From assembly GCA_017445145.1 (NCBI GenBank), contig JAFSVI010000180.1, positions 1-47,037 on the forward strand: a stretch of 47,037 nucleotides of DNA, read 5' to 3'. How positions within the stretch are numbered: the first letter of the stretch is position 1; each line of letters starts with the position of its first letter. This stretch comes from Bacteroidaceae bacterium (GTDB lineage: Bacteria; Bacteroidota; Bacteroidia; Bacteroidales; Bacteroidaceae). The notes beneath the pieces were generated by a model. It had not been told where the DNA came from and searched no databases. It saw only the letters and a list, made by a program, of their open reading frames with translations. Shown piece after piece: positions 26,352 through 36,839 of the stretch. The translations under genes and the position numbers were made by a program.

Positions 26352-29300
26352 ATGATTAGACTGTCCTCACTTCGCGCCGGCAAGGCTCTGCTTTGCGCGC
26401 TTTTTGTTTGTATCGGTCAGCACGGTGTTCTTGCGCAAACGCCACCGACGTTCAGCACCGAGTCCGACCCACAATGGTATGTCATCCGTTTCTGCCGCGG
26501 CGAGGCAGCGCTCATGGACATGGGCGAGGGCGCCACGCTGCAGACAGCCGACCTCGACAAGAGCAACGACGCGCAGCTGTGGCGCCTCACAGGCAGCGCC
26601 GACGCCTGCGAGATTATCAGCAAGCAAGGGCGACACATCTATTATAATAGCGCCACGAGCCGCTACGCTGCTGCCACCAGCGCCACGGGCAACCTGCGCC
26701 TGGCCGCCACCACCCACGCCGACTACGCCCCGGCCTGGGAGATACAGGCAGCCAGTGAAGGCGGCAAGAGCATGAACCAATGGGGTGGCTTCGGTTTGGG
26801 TCGCGAACTGGGGTCGTGGAGCGCCGGCGACCCCAACAACCCGCTCCTCTTCATCGACCCTGCCACGCTGCCCGACACCGACCCTCAGCCGACGAAGCTC
26901 GCCGAGTGGGCCACAACAGCCTACACCTCCTACCGCCCCGAGCATCTGCTCACGCTGTGGTACACTGCGCCCGTGACGAAGGCCACCGTCAGCAATCCCT
27001 GGATGGAATATGCGCTGCCCATCGGCAACGGCCAGCTCGGCGCCATGGTCTATGGCGGTCTGCGCCAGGACCTGCTGCAGTTCAACGAGAAGACACTCGT
27101 CACCGGCTCCTCCACCGACTACGACCGCGGCGGCGGCTACCAGAACTTCGGCCATCTATACATCGAGGACCTGAGCGATGCCTTCGGCACCACGACGGCT
27201 AAGGGTGCCAAGGAGTATGTGCGCACCCTCGACCTGGAGACGGCCGTGGCCACTGCCGAGTGGAAGAGCACCGACAAGAGCATCACCTTCCGCCGCGAGT
27301 ACATAGCGTCGGCACCCGATGATGTCATTGCCATTCACCTCACTGCATCCCAACCCGGCCGCCTCAGCCACAGCTTCCGCCTATGGAACGCCCACAACAT
27401 ACGCGGCACCATCGACGGCACGACGGCCACCTTCGAGGGGCGCCTTGCCACCGTGAGCTACTGCGCCTCCATGCGGGTCATCCCCGCCGGGGGCACCGTC
27501 GCCGCCACCGACAACGCCATCGAGGTGCGCGATGCCGACGAGATTCTCGTCATCCTCGCCGCCGGCACCGACTACGATGCCACGGCACCGGGCTTCGTGG
27601 CAGCCACCGACCAGCTGCGCGCCCGCACCGAGGGCCGCGTGGCAGCCGCCGCACAAAAGGACTGGGGCACACTGCTCGCCGCCCACACAGCCGACTACAC
27701 CTCGTACTTCGACCGCTGCCGCCTGAGCCTCGACGGCGCCGCCAACGTGCGCACCACCGACAAGCTCGTGGACCAGTATGCCACGCTCAAGAGCAAGTCG
27801 TCGCTCACCAGCTCCAAGGACGCGCGCATGCTCGAGCAGCTCTACTTCGCCTACGGCCGCTACATGCTCATCGCCAGCTCCAGAGGCATCGACCTGCCCA
27901 ACAACCTGCAAGGCATCTGGAACAACAGCAACAGCCCCGCCTGGAACGCCGACATCCACGCCAACATCAACATACAGATGAACTACTGGCCAGCCGAGAG
28001 CACGGGCCTGCCGGAGATGCACGAGAAGTACCTCAACTACCTCTACAACATGGCCCTCGTGCAACCCGTGTGGAGGCAGTATGCCCGCGACTGGCTGGGC
28101 CACACGAAGGGCTGGGCGTGCTTCACCGAGAACAACATCTTCGGCAACTGCACCAACTGGATGGCACAGCAGTACCCCGAGGCAGGGGCGTGGAGCTGCG
28201 ACCACCTCTGGCAGCACTACCGCTACACCCGCGACCGCGACTTCCTCAAGAACAAGGCACTGCCCGTGATGCTCTCGGCCGTGGAGATGTGGATGCAGCG
28301 CCTCAAGCGCGCCGCCGACGGCACCTGGGAATGCCCCAACGAGTGGAGCCCCGAGCACGGCCCCACGGAGAACGCCACCGCCCACTCACAGCAGATTGTG
28401 TGGAACCTCTTCGACGCCACCATCAAGGCCATTGAGCTGCTGGGCGACGACAGCGGTGTGAGCGCCTCGCAGCTCAACCAGATTAAGACCAAGTTCAGCA
28501 AGCTCGACAACGGCCTGCACACCGAAGTGTACACCTCGGGAGCGCGCAACGGCGTGCGCAACGGCGAGACCATCCTGCGCGAATGGAAATACACCACCTA
28601 CGCCCAAGGCACGGCCAGCGAACCCGGCCACCGCCACCTCTCACACATGATGGCGCTCTACCCCTTTGCCAACCTGCCAGCCACAAACCCCTACTACGAA
28701 CCCGCCGTGCGCAGCCTCGTGCTGCGCGGGCTGCCCTCCACAGGCTGGAGCATGGGATGGAAGATGAACCTCTTTGCCCGCGCACTCATGCCCGACCAGT
28801 GTGTGGAACTCTTCAAGCTGGCCTTCAAGCACAGCACCAGCTACGGCACCGACCAGAGTGCGGGAGGCGTATATTACAACCTCTTCGACTCGCACGCCCC
28901 ATTCCAGATCGACGGCAACTTCGGCATCACCGCCGGCATGGCCGAGATGCTCCTGCAAAGCCACACCGACACGCTGCAGTTGCTGCCGGCACTGCCCTAC
29001 ACGTGGCGCGGCGGCAACGTGCGCGGCCTGCGTGCCGTGGGTGGCTTCCAGGTTGACATGACATGGGCCGAGAGCCGCCTCACACAGGCCACCATACGCG
29101 CCACCGTGGCCGGCGAGCTGCCCATAGCGGCTCCCGACATCGCACGCTACATCATCACCGACGCCGCCGGCAGGCCCCTGCAACCCACCATCGTGCGCAC
29201 CGACTGCATTGTCCTGCCCACCGTGGCTGAACAGGTGATTACCCTCACCGCCCCCGACGACCTGCTGCATGTGGATTCTCCCACCGCCAACGGCGCCACC

Positions 29301-29399
29301 GACGGACGCGTCTTTGACATGCTGGGGCGCCAGGTGGGCGACACCACTCGCACAGGCTTCTATATCGCCAACGGCCGCAAGGTGGCCGTGGTGAATTAG
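26352..29399 (+). CDS. GH95 alpha-L-fucosidase, T9SS-like C-terminus
   Basis: Predicted secreted glycoside hydrolase family 95 enzyme, typically a 1,2-alpha-L-fucosidase (some members act on galactosides), used on host or plant fucosylated glycans. The protein has 1015 residues. A signal peptide ends near VLAQ; residues about 40-150 look like a beta-trefoil/ricin-like module ([26 protein letters not shown]). The GH95 domain starts near [34 protein letters not shown]. Probable catalytic-site blocks are [20 protein letters not shown] with [16 protein letters not shown] (Glu near residue 668) and QIDGNFG (Asp near 854). The C-terminus ([12 protein letters not shown]...[14 protein letters not shown]) resembles a short type IX secretion sorting domain. 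It is 25 bp after tRNA-Leu, with no SusC/D pair nearby. Confidence 0.92.
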   Translation: MIRLSSLRAGKALLCALFVCIGQHGVLAQTPPTFSTESDPQWYVIRFCRGEAALMDMGEGATLQTADLDKSNDAQLWRLTGSADACEIISKQGRHIYYNSATSRYAAATSATGNLRLAATTHADYAPAWEIQAASEGGKSMNQWGGFGLGRELGSWSAGDPNNPLLFIDPATLPDTDPQPTKLAEWATTAYTSYRPEHLLTLWYTAPVTKATVSNPWMEYALPIGNGQLGAMVYGGLRQDLLQFNEKTLVTGSSTDYDRGGGYQNFGHLYIEDLSDAFGTTTAKGAKEYVRTLDLETAVATAEWKSTDKSITFRREYIASAPDDVIAIHLTASQPGRLSHSFRLWNAHNIRGTIDGTTATFEGRLATVSYCASMRVIPAGGTVAATDNAIEVRDADEILVILAAGTDYDATAPGFVAATDQLRARTEGRVAAAAQKDWGTLLAAHTADYTSYFDRCRLSLDGAANVRTTDKLVDQYATLKSKSSLTSSKDARMLEQLYFAYGRYMLIASSRGIDLPNNLQGIWNNSNSPAWNADIHANINIQMNYWPAESTGLPEMHEKYLNYLYNMALVQPVWRQYARDWLGHTKGWACFTENNIFGNCTNWMAQQYPEAGAWSCDHLWQHYRYTRDRDFLKNKALPVMLSAVEMWMQRLKRAADGTWECPNEWSPEHGPTENATAHSQQIVWNLFDATIKAIELLGDDSGVSASQLNQIKTKFSKLDNGLHTEVYTSGARNGVRNGETILREWKYTTYAQGTASEPGHRHLSHMMALYPFANLPATNPYYEPAVRSLVLRGLPSTGWSMGWKMNLFARALMPDQCVELFKLAFKHSTSYGTDQSAGGVYYNLFDSHAPFQIDGNFGITAGMAEMLLQSHTDTLQLLPALPYTWRGGNVRGLRAVGGFQVDMTWAESRLTQATIRATVAGELPIAAPDIARYIITDAAGRPLQPTIVRTDCIVLPTVAEQVITLTAPDDLLHVDSPTANGATDGRVFDMLGRQVGDTTRTGFYIANGRKVAVVN

Positions 29400-29474
29400 C
29401 CTCCCACACACCGCACACCTCCACACACGCACACCTCTATATATTATTGCAAAGCGGTAATTTCGTCTATTGCA

Positions 29475-29491
29475 TGCGGCTGTCAGCCGCA
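29475..29491. repeat. 17-bp palindrome before radical SAM gene
   Basis: TGCGGCTG-T-CAGCCGCA, a perfect palindrome with one central base, lies 65 bp before the TTG at 29556. It could be an operator-like site or part of the fucosidase terminator; there is no T-run. Confidence 0.5.
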
Positions 29492-29555
29492 CATACCGCC
29501 ACACACAGATTCACCACTACCCCACTCACCCACCTCTCAATCACCACCCATCACC

Positions 29556-30308
29556 TTGCTCTATCCATCACCCATCTTCGGACCCGTCCACAGCCGCCGC
29601 CTCGGCCTCTCGCTGGGCATCAACCTGATGCCTGCCGACGGCAAGATGTGCTCCTTCGACTGCATATACTGCGAGTGCGGCTTCAACGCCGACGCACGCG
29701 GCGGCAGCCCGCGCCCCACACGCGACGAAGTGGCCCAGGGCCTGCAACGGCAGCTCGAGCTGATGAGCGCCGAGGGGCGCCTGCCCGACGTGCTCACCTT
29801 TGCCGGCAACGGCGAACCCACGCTGCACCCACAGTTCGCCGACATCATCGCCGACACGCGCCGCCTGCGCGATGCCTATTGCCCCGAGGCACGCATCAGC
29901 GTGTTGAGCAACGCCACACAGGTCACCAAGCCCGCCGTCCACCAAGCCCTCATGCTCGTGGACAACAACATCCAGAAGCTCGACACGGTGGACATCGACA
30001 TCATACGCCGCCTCGACCGCCCCGCCCCGGGCTACGACCTCCAGGCCATCATCGATGCCCTCGCCCGCTTCAACGGGCATGTCATCGTGCAGACCATGTT
30101 CCTCACGGGCCATGTCGATAACACCGACGAGCAATACGTGGCACCATGGTTGGAAGCGCTGAAGCGCATAGCACCGCAAAGCGTAATGGTATATACCATC
30201 GACCGACCAACGCCCGACCACAGCCTCCGCAAAGCCGACGCACAGACCCTCGACGCGATAGCCGAACGCGTGCGCGCCCTCGGCATGGCATGCTCGGTGG
30301 CCTACTAA
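29556..30308 (+). CDS. Radical SAM protein, COG0731-like
   Basis: Radical S-adenosylmethionine enzyme of 250 residues resembling the COG0731 (wyosine-type/YfkA-like) group; its substrate in bacteria is unknown. The [4Fe-4S] cysteines are Cys32, Cys36 and Cys39 in MCSFDCIYCECG, preceded by the group-typical IFGPVHSRRLGLSLGINLMP. A TFAGNGEPTLHPQF block and SVLSNATQV follow the radical SAM pattern. The start is a TTG at 29556 (MLYPSPIFGPV), since no ATG is available before the conserved region. It is 21 bp ahead of the dipeptidyl peptidase gene, in the same direction. Confidence 0.88.
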   Translation: MLYPSPIFGPVHSRRLGLSLGINLMPADGKMCSFDCIYCECGFNADARGGSPRPTRDEVAQGLQRQLELMSAEGRLPDVLTFAGNGEPTLHPQFADIIADTRRLRDAYCPEARISVLSNATQVTKPAVHQALMLVDNNIQKLDTVDIDIIRRLDRPAPGYDLQAIIDALARFNGHVIVQTMFLTGHVDNTDEQYVAPWLEALKRIAPQSVMVYTIDRPTPDHSLRKADAQTLDAIAERVRALGMACSVAY

Positions 30309-30329
30309 CCCACCCCACACATATCAGAC

Positions 30330-32585
30330 ATGAAAAGAACATGCGTCATCCTGGCCGCGCTGCTGGCCACCACAACGACAATGACTGCACAAACGCTCAA
30401 GAGCTTCACCCTCAACGACCTCATGGCGGGCGGTTCCACCTTCTGGAACCTCCAGCCCGAGTACATGTTCACCACGTGGTGGGGCGATGTGCCAGTGAAG
30501 CTCACCGTTGATGATGCCACGCGCCTCGACACCGACACACAACTGTTCACGGCCGAGAGCCTCAACGCCATCGTCGGCGAGCAGAAGGTGCGCGCCTGCA
30601 CAGCCCTCACCATGCCCTATCCGGGCGAGACCATAGCAATGCTGCAGCTGCCGCGCGAGCTCATCCTGATTGACTTCGGCAAGGGCGAAGTGGCATGGCG
30701 CGCCGACATTGCCGAGGGAGCATCGGAGCTGGCTTGGAACGCCCGGAGCCGCAACCTGGCCTATTGCATTGGCGCAGATGTCTATGTGCAGCTGCCCGAC
30801 GGCACACGGCGCCGCCTCACCACCGACGGTTCCGACGACATCGTCTATGGCCACAGCGTGAGCCGCGACGAGTTCGGCATCAGCAAAGGCCTCTTCTGGA
30901 GCGACGACGGCACGCGCCTGGCCTTCTACCGCAAGGACCAGAGCCGCATCCCGTCATACCCGCAGGTGGACATCACCAAGCGCATCGCCGCCACCTACGT
31001 CGATAAGTACCCCATGGCGGGCTGCGAGAGCGAGGATGTCAGCGTGCTCATCTACGATGTCAGCGCGCAGACCACCACCACCTTGCAGAACCCCAAGCCG
31101 CAAACCGACTACATGACCAACCTCTCATGGGCCCCCGACGCACAGACGCTATATGTCTTCGAGCTCAACCGCGAGCAGAACCACATGCAGCTCTTCGCCT
31201 ACGACGCCGCCACGGGCACCAAGGCCGCAGCACCCATCCTCGAGGAGAAGCACCCCAAGTACGTGGAGCCGCTGCACACGCTGGCCTTCCTGCCGTGGGA
31301 CAAGACGAAGGCCATCATGCAGAGCCGCCGCGACAACTGGAACCACCTCTATCTCATCGACCTGAACAAACACGTCTATCCCGAGTGGCACAATGCTGGC
31401 GGCGGCGGCACCGTGAGCAACAGCCGCGCCCTGACACTGCTCACACCGGGCGACTATGAGGTGCGCGACTTCGTGGGCTTCAACCGCAAGGCCCGCACGG
31501 CCATATTCGTTGCCAACGCCACCCACCCGCTCCACCACACCGTGTGGTCGGCAGCCATCGCAGCCAAGCCCAAGCTGCAACTGCTCAGCGCCGGCGAGGG
31601 CGTACACACCGCCTCGCTCAACGACAGCGGCACACAGCTCATCGACACCTACTCCTCGCCGACAGTGGCACGCCAGGTCGCCATCCTGCAGACCGACAAA
31701 GGCCAAGCCTCCAAAGGCTCGCCCAGCAGCCTGATGGGCTATGCCCCACCCCGCACAGGGAAGGCAGGGGCGAAGCTCCTGCTCGACGCCCCCGACCCGT
31801 GGGCCGGCTACGCCGTGCCGGAGATTACCTCCGGCAGCATCAAGGCCGCCGACGGCGTGACCGACCTCTACTACCGCCTCATCAAGCCCGTGGGCTTCGA
31901 CCCGGCGAAGAAGTATCCCGCCGTGGTATATGTCTATGGCGGACCCCACGCCCACAACGTTCAGGCCTCGCGTGGCTACTACTTCCGTGGGTGGGAGATC
32001 TATATGGCGCAGCGCGGCTACGTCATCTTCGTGCTCGACAACCGCGGCTCCGAACACCGCGGCCTGAAGTTCGAACAGGCCACCTTCCGCCACCTCGGCG
32101 ATCAGGAGATGGCCGACCAGATGCAGGGCGTGGAGTTCCTACTGTCGTTGCCCTGGGTCGATGCCGACCGCCTCGGCATCCACGGCTGGAGCTTCGGCGG
32201 CTTCATGACGACGAACCTCATGTGCTCGCACCCCGACGTGTTCAAGGTGGGTGTGGCCGGCGGCCCCGTCATCGACTGGAAGTACTATGAGGTGATGTAC
32301 GGCGAGCGATATATGGACACCCCCGACGAGAACCCCGACGGCTATGCCGCCTCGTCGCTGCTGCCCAAGGCCAAGAACCTGCGGGGCCGCCTGCAGATCA
32401 TCCTGGGCTACAACGACCCCACCTGCGTGCCGCAGCACACCTTGTCCTTCGTGCGTGCGTGCATCGACGCCGGCACGCAGCCCGACCTCTTCCTCTATCC
32501 CGGCGACGGCCACAACATGTTCGGCACCGACCAGGTTCACCTCCACGAGCGCATCACCCGCTATTTCGACGACCATCTAAAATAA
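30330..32585 (+). CDS. Dipeptidyl peptidase IV-like S9 peptidase
   Basis: Exported serine exopeptidase of the S9B (DPP IV) family, which removes X-Pro or X-Ala dipeptides in the periplasm or at the surface. The 751-residue protein starts with a signal peptide (MKRTCVILAALLATTTTMTAQ), then an eight-bladed beta-propeller domain (about 30-480) and an alpha/beta-hydrolase domain. The nucleophile Ser621 lies in HGWSFGGF; the probable Asp is Asp696 in GYNDPTCVPQH and the His is His728 in DGHNMFGTD. The EDVSVLIYD and YMTNLSWAPDA segments are typical propeller elements. It is followed 9 bp later by purD, an unrelated function. Catalytic Asp placement is by alignment from memory. Confidence 0.9.
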   Translation: MKRTCVILAALLATTTTMTAQTLKSFTLNDLMAGGSTFWNLQPEYMFTTWWGDVPVKLTVDDATRLDTDTQLFTAESLNAIVGEQKVRACTALTMPYPGETIAMLQLPRELILIDFGKGEVAWRADIAEGASELAWNARSRNLAYCIGADVYVQLPDGTRRRLTTDGSDDIVYGHSVSRDEFGISKGLFWSDDGTRLAFYRKDQSRIPSYPQVDITKRIAATYVDKYPMAGCESEDVSVLIYDVSAQTTTTLQNPKPQTDYMTNLSWAPDAQTLYVFELNREQNHMQLFAYDAATGTKAAAPILEEKHPKYVEPLHTLAFLPWDKTKAIMQSRRDNWNHLYLIDLNKHVYPEWHNAGGGGTVSNSRALTLLTPGDYEVRDFVGFNRKARTAIFVANATHPLHHTVWSAAIAAKPKLQLLSAGEGVHTASLNDSGTQLIDTYSSPTVARQVAILQTDKGQASKGSPSSLMGYAPPRTGKAGAKLLLDAPDPWAGYAVPEITSGSIKAADGVTDLYYRLIKPVGFDPAKKYPAVVYVYGGPHAHNVQASRGYYFRGWEIYMAQRGYVIFVLDNRGSEHRGLKFEQATFRHLGDQEMADQMQGVEFLLSLPWVDADRLGIHGWSFGGFMTTNLMCSHPDVFKVGVAGGPVIDWKYYEVMYGERYMDTPDENPDGYAASSLLPKAKNLRGRLQIILGYNDPTCVPQHTLSFVRACIDAGTQPDLFLYPGDGHNMFGTDQVHLHERITRYFDDHLK

Positions 32586-32594
32586 ATAACCATA

Positions 32595-33896
32595 ATGAAT
32601 ATACTCCTTCTTGGCAGCGGCGGCCGCGAGCACGCCCTTGCATGGAAAATAGCACAATCGCCCCGCGTTGACACACTCATCGTGGCTCCCGGCAATGCCG
32701 GCACCGAGGGCATTGCACTCGCCAACGGCGGCCTGTCAGCCAATGCCGGCCTCTCGCTGGGCGACTTCGCCGCCATCGGCGACTTTGCCCTGACGAATGC
32801 CATCGACATGGTCGTTGTGGGGCCAGAGCAACCGCTCGTCGATGGCATCTACGACTTCTTCCAGGCCGACGAACGCCTCGCACGCATACCCGTCATTGGC
32901 CCGTCGAGGGCCGGAGCCGAGCTCGAAGGCTCCAAGGACTTTGCCAAGGGCTTCATGCAGCGCCACGGCATCCCCACCGCCGCCCATCAGACCTTCAACG
33001 CCGACACCATCGAGGAGGGCCTGGCCTTCCTCGAAACGCTGCAGCCACCCTACGTGCTCAAGGCCGACGGCCTCTGTGCCGGCAAGGGCGTGCTCATCGC
33101 GCCCACGCTGGAAGAGGCCAGGACGGAGCTTCGCGAGATGCTCGACGGCATGTTCGGCCAGGCCTCGGCGCGCGTCGTCATCGAGGAGTTTCTCAGCGGC
33201 ATCGAGTGCTCGGTGTTCGCCATCACCGACGGCACACACTATGCCCTCCTGCCCGAGGCCAAGGACTATAAGCGCATCGGCGAGGGCGACACGGGCCTCA
33301 ACACGGGCGGCATGGGCAGCGTGTCGCCGGTGCCGTTTGCCGACGCGGCGTGGATGCGCAAGGTGGAGGAGCGCATCGTGCGTCCCACCGTCGAAGGCCT
33401 TGCTGCCGAGGGCATCAGCTACAAGGGCTTCATCTTCTTCGGCCTCATCAATTGCGGCGGCGAACCGAAGGTCATAGAATACAACTGCCGCATGGGCGAC
33501 CCTGAGACGGAGACCGTCATGCTGCGCCTCAAGAGCGACATCGTGGAGCTGTTCGAGGGTGTGGCCCTTGGCGACCTCGACACGCGCGCCGTGGAGTTCG
33601 ACCCGCGTGCCGCCGTGTGCGTGATGCTCGTCAGCGGCGGCTACCCCGGCCATTACGAGAAAGGCAAAGCCATCGACATGAGCCGCATGCAGCTGGGAGC
33701 CGACAGCGTGGTGTTCCACGCCGGCACCAAGCGCGATGCCTCTGGCCGCCTGCTCACTGCCGGCGGGCGCGTCATAGCCGTGAGCAGCTACGGGTGCGAC
33801 CGCGACGAGGCACTGCGGCGCAGCTTCGAGGCAGCCGCGCAGATCGACTTTGACGGCCGCTACTTCCGCCGCGACATAGGAAAGGACCTGGAGTGA
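32595..33896 (+). CDS. purD: Phosphoribosylamine-glycine ligase
   Basis: ATP-grasp enzyme that joins glycine to phosphoribosylamine in the second step of purine synthesis. The 433-residue protein is full length for the single-function bacterial enzyme. The N-terminal [18 protein letters not shown], the ATP-grasp lid with [14 protein letters not shown], the [18 protein letters not shown] loop and [20 protein letters not shown] are all present. It starts 9 bp after the dipeptidyl peptidase stop, and its own stop overlaps the GTG start of the following membrane protein (GTGA). It is cytoplasmic. Confidence 0.97.
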   Translation: MNILLLGSGGREHALAWKIAQSPRVDTLIVAPGNAGTEGIALANGGLSANAGLSLGDFAAIGDFALTNAIDMVVVGPEQPLVDGIYDFFQADERLARIPVIGPSRAGAELEGSKDFAKGFMQRHGIPTAAHQTFNADTIEEGLAFLETLQPPYVLKADGLCAGKGVLIAPTLEEARTELREMLDGMFGQASARVVIEEFLSGIECSVFAITDGTHYALLPEAKDYKRIGEGDTGLNTGGMGSVSPVPFADAAWMRKVEERIVRPTVEGLAAEGISYKGFIFFGLINCGGEPKVIEYNCRMGDPETETVMLRLKSDIVELFEGVALGDLDTRAVEFDPRAAVCVMLVSGGYPGHYEKGKAIDMSRMQLGADSVVFHAGTKRDASGRLLTAGGRVIAVSSYGCDRDEALRRSFEAAAQIDFDGRYFRRDIGKDLE

Positions 33897-35128
33897 GACA
33901 CCGCCTGCAAAACGCCATTGCCGAGAGCACACTGACACTGCCTCTGACCGCCGTGGTGGCCACGCTGCTGTGGTGGCTGCCCCAGGGCGGCTACACCAGC
34001 ACGGCCCTCCACGCCTGGTTCGTTGCCGCGCTGACAACATATTTCGTCATCGAGCTCACCACGGCCAACGCCCTGCTGCGCACCCGCTCGCAGATGGCAG
34101 CCGTCCTGGTGCTGGCCTTCCTGGGTGCCAGCGGCTACCTCCACACCCACCGCGCCGCACTCATCGTCATGCTCGCCGCTGCCATGGCCCACCACTACCT
34201 GCTGCACACCGCGCCGCAATCATCGTCGGCCGACGACGTGGCATCGTCGCGCGGCGGGGGTGGCCTGGGAGGTTTCGCCCGCGCCAAGAACCGCCCGCAG
34301 GTGGCCACGTTCCATGCCTTCGCGTGCCTCTCGCTCGGGAGCATAGAGTGGCCGCCGCTGTTGCTCTTCGCGCTGCCCTTGCTCTGGAGCCAGGCCATAT
34401 ACCTGCGCTCCATCACGTGGCGGTGCCTCGGCGCAGCGCTCATAGGCATTGTGCTGCCATATACCTTGTGGGCGGCAGCTGCGCTCTTCGCAAAGACCTT
34501 GGCCGAGGTGCAGCAACCCACGCCAGCACTCATCGTGCCAGACACGACGTCACCCGTCCCCGCCACACCAGCCTCGGCGCTCGGCGCGCAGCTCACCTTC
34601 GCCGCCTTCACAGCCCATTGCGAGGCCATCATAGCACCCGTGGCCGAACCCGTGACCACAGCCATCAGCGGACAGTTCCCCACGCCGCAACCCTACGCCA
34701 TGTGGCTCGCGGCGGAGAGCGGCGCCCCGGCAGCCGTGGCCGCCTGGATGACACCGCGGCTGGCGCGCTGCCTGCTGCTGGCCGTGGCGGCTCTGCTGGC
34801 GCTGACGGGGTTTGTCCACTATGTGCGCCGCAGCTACGACGACAAGATACGTGTGCGCATGAGCCACTACACCTTCCTCACCACCATGGCCGTGGCAGCG
34901 CTGTGGCTCGCGCTGCAGCCGCGCCACTTCGACCACCTCTTCCCGCTGCTGGTGCTGGCCATGGCTCCCTCGGCAGCACATTTCGTCGCCCTGACGCGCA
35001 CGTGGCTCACCAATGCGTGGGTCGTGGTGCTGGCCTTGGCGCTCGTGGCTGTTGGCGTTGTCAACCTCGTGCCGGATGTGCAGGCCTACATGTCCGCTGC
35101 CACAGCCTACGTCCGGCAGCTGCTATGA
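33893..35128 (+). CDS. Multi-pass membrane protein of unknown function
   Basis: I do not recognise this 411-residue protein. It has a GTG start that overlaps the purD stop by 4 nt and about eight to ten hydrophobic segments, for example [69 protein letters not shown] and [18 protein letters not shown] low-complexity hydrophilic stretch near residues 108-140 ([18 protein letters not shown]) and a Pro/Thr-rich loop near 215-230 lie between helices. The tight coupling to purD could reflect chance operon packing. It is Ala- and Leu-rich with high-G+C codon use, like the neighbours. A possible relation to Bacteroidetes DUF6427-type membrane proteins is only a guess. Confidence 0.7.
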   Translation: MRHRLQNAIAESTLTLPLTAVVATLLWWLPQGGYTSTALHAWFVAALTTYFVIELTTANALLRTRSQMAAVLVLAFLGASGYLHTHRAALIVMLAAAMAHHYLLHTAPQSSSADDVASSRGGGGLGGFARAKNRPQVATFHAFACLSLGSIEWPPLLLFALPLLWSQAIYLRSITWRCLGAALIGIVLPYTLWAAAALFAKTLAEVQQPTPALIVPDTTSPVPATPASALGAQLTFAAFTAHCEAIIAPVAEPVTTAISGQFPTPQPYAMWLAAESGAPAAVAAWMTPRLARCLLLAVAALLALTGFVHYVRRSYDDKIRVRMSHYTFLTTMAVAALWLALQPRHFDHLFPLLVLAMAPSAAHFVALTRTWLTNAWVVVLALALVAVGVVNLVPDVQAYMSAATAYVRQLL

Positions 35129-35152
35129 TAAAAACAAAGGAGACGAAACAGC

Positions 35153-35596
35153 ATGTTTGAGCTTCTCGAGTCCTGGGGCTACTGGGGCATGTTTATCTCA
35201 TCGTTCATCGCCGGGACGGTGTTTCCCTTCAGCAGCGAGGCCGTGGTCACCGCCTTGCAGCTGGCGGGCCTCGACCCGGTGTGGCTCTTCGTAGCGGCCA
35301 CGGTGGGCAACGTCGGCGGCTCCATGGTCAACTACGGTGTGGGGCGCCTGGGCAAGATGGAGTGGATAGAACGCTATCTGCGCGTCTCGCCCGAGAAGGT
35401 GCATCGCGCCGAGCGGTGGATGGAGCGCTACGGCGCGTGGATTGGCATCCTGTGCTTCATGCCCATAATGGGGTCGGCCATCGCCGTGGCACTGGGTTTC
35501 GTGCGCGCCAATCCGTGGCTCTCGCTCCTGACCATCACCATCGGCAAGGTGGTGCGCTATGCAGTGCTCATCTTCGCCGTGGCGCAGGTGGCATGA
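35153..35596 (+). CDS. DedA/YqaA-family membrane protein
   Basis: Small membrane protein (147 residues) of the DedA/VTT superfamily, YqaA branch; these proteins are linked to phospholipid or undecaprenyl-phosphate flipping. Recognisable elements are FISSFIAGTVFPFSSEAVVTALQLAG, the VTT-like VGNVGGSMVNYGVGRLGK, and RYGAWIGILCFMPIMGSAIAVALGF with the re-entrant-loop Pro, ending in ITIGKVVRYAVLIFAVAQV. It lies 24 bp after the unknown membrane protein, with a purine-rich AAAGGAGACG upstream of its ATG, one of the few Shine-Dalgarno-like tracts in the window. The family is fairly clear, the exact substrate not. Confidence 0.88.
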   Translation: MFELLESWGYWGMFISSFIAGTVFPFSSEAVVTALQLAGLDPVWLFVAATVGNVGGSMVNYGVGRLGKMEWIERYLRVSPEKVHRAERWMERYGAWIGILCFMPIMGSAIAVALGFVRANPWLSLLTITIGKVVRYAVLIFAVAQVA

Positions 35597-35682
35597 GGCG
35601 CTGCCCCACCCCACCCCGCAAAAAGTATGAGCCAAGGTGCAAAAAGGCACCCGCCCATGACACGCATTTGGCAGATAATGCC

Positions 35683-35690
35683 TATATTTG
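35683..35690 (+). promoter_or_regulatory. TAnnTTTG -7 box for metF
   Basis: TATATTTG fits the Bacteroidetes -7 consensus 41 bp before the metF ATG. A TTTG at 35667-35670 is too close (12-bp spacing) to be a proper -33 element. Confidence 0.55.
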
Positions 35691-35731
35691 CGCCCAAGAA
35701 AACCATCACAGACACACTCCCAACCACACAC

Positions 35732-36694
35732 ATGCTCGCACACATCTACGCCGAACCCACCACCGGGAAACCCGCCACAGGCTTCAGCTTCGAGGTGCTG
35801 CCGCCGCTCAAGGGCACCGGCACCGACTCGCTCTTCCGCACCATTGAGACGCTGGCACCCTTCGCCCCGCGCCATATCAACATCACCACCCACCGCTCGG
35901 AATATGTCTATCGCGAAGTAGGAGGAGGCATGGTGGAGCGACGGCGCGTGCGCCGCCGCCCCGGCACCATCGCCATCGCAGCTGCCATACAGCAGCGCTG
36001 GGGCATCCCCGTCATCCCGCACATCGTGTGCTCAGGCGCCACGCGCGAGGACATCGAGTACATGCTTCTCGACCTGCAGTTCCTGGGCATCAGCGACGTG
36101 TTTCTCCTGCGCGGTGACAAGGCGCGCGAGGAGAGCGCCTTCCAGCCCACACCCGGCGGCCTGGCCCACGCCCTGGAACTCATAGACCAGGTGAACCGCT
36201 TCAATGCGGGCTATTTCTGCGACGGCACTCCCATCAAGATTCCGGGCAAGGCCTTTGAGTTTGGCGTGGCGGCCTATCCCGAGAAGCATGAGGAAGCCCC
36301 GAACATACAGAGCGACATCGACGTGCTGCTCGAGAAGCAGCGCCGTGGTGCCACGCTGGCCATCACGCAGCTTTTCTACGACAACGAGGCCTTTTTCCGC
36401 TTCCTCGACATGGCACGCGCAGCCGGTGTCACCATGCCCATCATACCGGGCCTGAAGCCACTCACCAAGCTGTCGCAGATCACCGTGGTGCCCAAGACCT
36501 TCCGCTGCGACCTGCCGCAGCCGCTCTACGCCGAGCTGCGCCGCTGCCAGAGCGACGACGAGGTGCGCCAGGTGGGCGTGGAATGGACCACGCAGCAGTG
36601 CCGCGAGCTGATGGCCCACGGCGTGCCGAGCCTGCATTTCTATACACTCAGCGCCGTGGATAGCATACGCCAGATAGCACAAGCCATCTACTGA
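35732..36694 (+). CDS. metF: Methylenetetrahydrofolate reductase
   Basis: FAD enzyme that reduces 5,10-methylene-THF to 5-methyl-THF, supplying the methyl group for methionine synthase. The 320-residue TIM-barrel protein carries FSFEVLPPLKG, HINITTHRS, HIVCSGATREDIEYMLLDLQFLGISDVFLLRGDK, FEFGVAAYPEKHEEAPN and ITQLFYDNEAFFRF. The ATG at 35732 (MLAHIYAEP) was chosen over the longer frame from 35627, because a -7 promoter box lies in between. It is complete and cytoplasmic. It pairs functionally with the MetY-like enzyme at 18730. Confidence 0.95.
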   Translation: MLAHIYAEPTTGKPATGFSFEVLPPLKGTGTDSLFRTIETLAPFAPRHINITTHRSEYVYREVGGGMVERRRVRRRPGTIAIAAAIQQRWGIPVIPHIVCSGATREDIEYMLLDLQFLGISDVFLLRGDKAREESAFQPTPGGLAHALELIDQVNRFNAGYFCDGTPIKIPGKAFEFGVAAYPEKHEEAPNIQSDIDVLLEKQRRGATLAITQLFYDNEAFFRFLDMARAAGVTMPIIPGLKPLTKLSQITVVPKTFRCDLPQPLYAELRRCQSDDEVRQVGVEWTTQQCRELMAHGVPSLHFYTLSAVDSIRQIAQAIY

Positions 36695-36768
36695 CCGCAC
36701 ACGGCCGCACACGGCACGGCCGCCGTGGTGGCGACGGCAGCGGCAACGCCTCTCCACCACCCCAACGC

Positions 36769-36808
36769 CGACGGCGCCGCCAGGCTCATGGCCCGACGGC
36801 GCCGCCAG
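36769..36808. repeat. 15-bp direct repeat between metF and korB
   Basis: CGACGGCGCCGCCAG occurs at 36769-36783 and 36794-36808 in the convergent gap between metF and korB. The units are GC-rich and partly palindromic (GGCGCC), so they could fold as transcription-end structures. Confidence 0.75.
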
Positions 36809-36839
36809 ACGTTGGCTGCCACGGCGTGGCATTGAGCGT

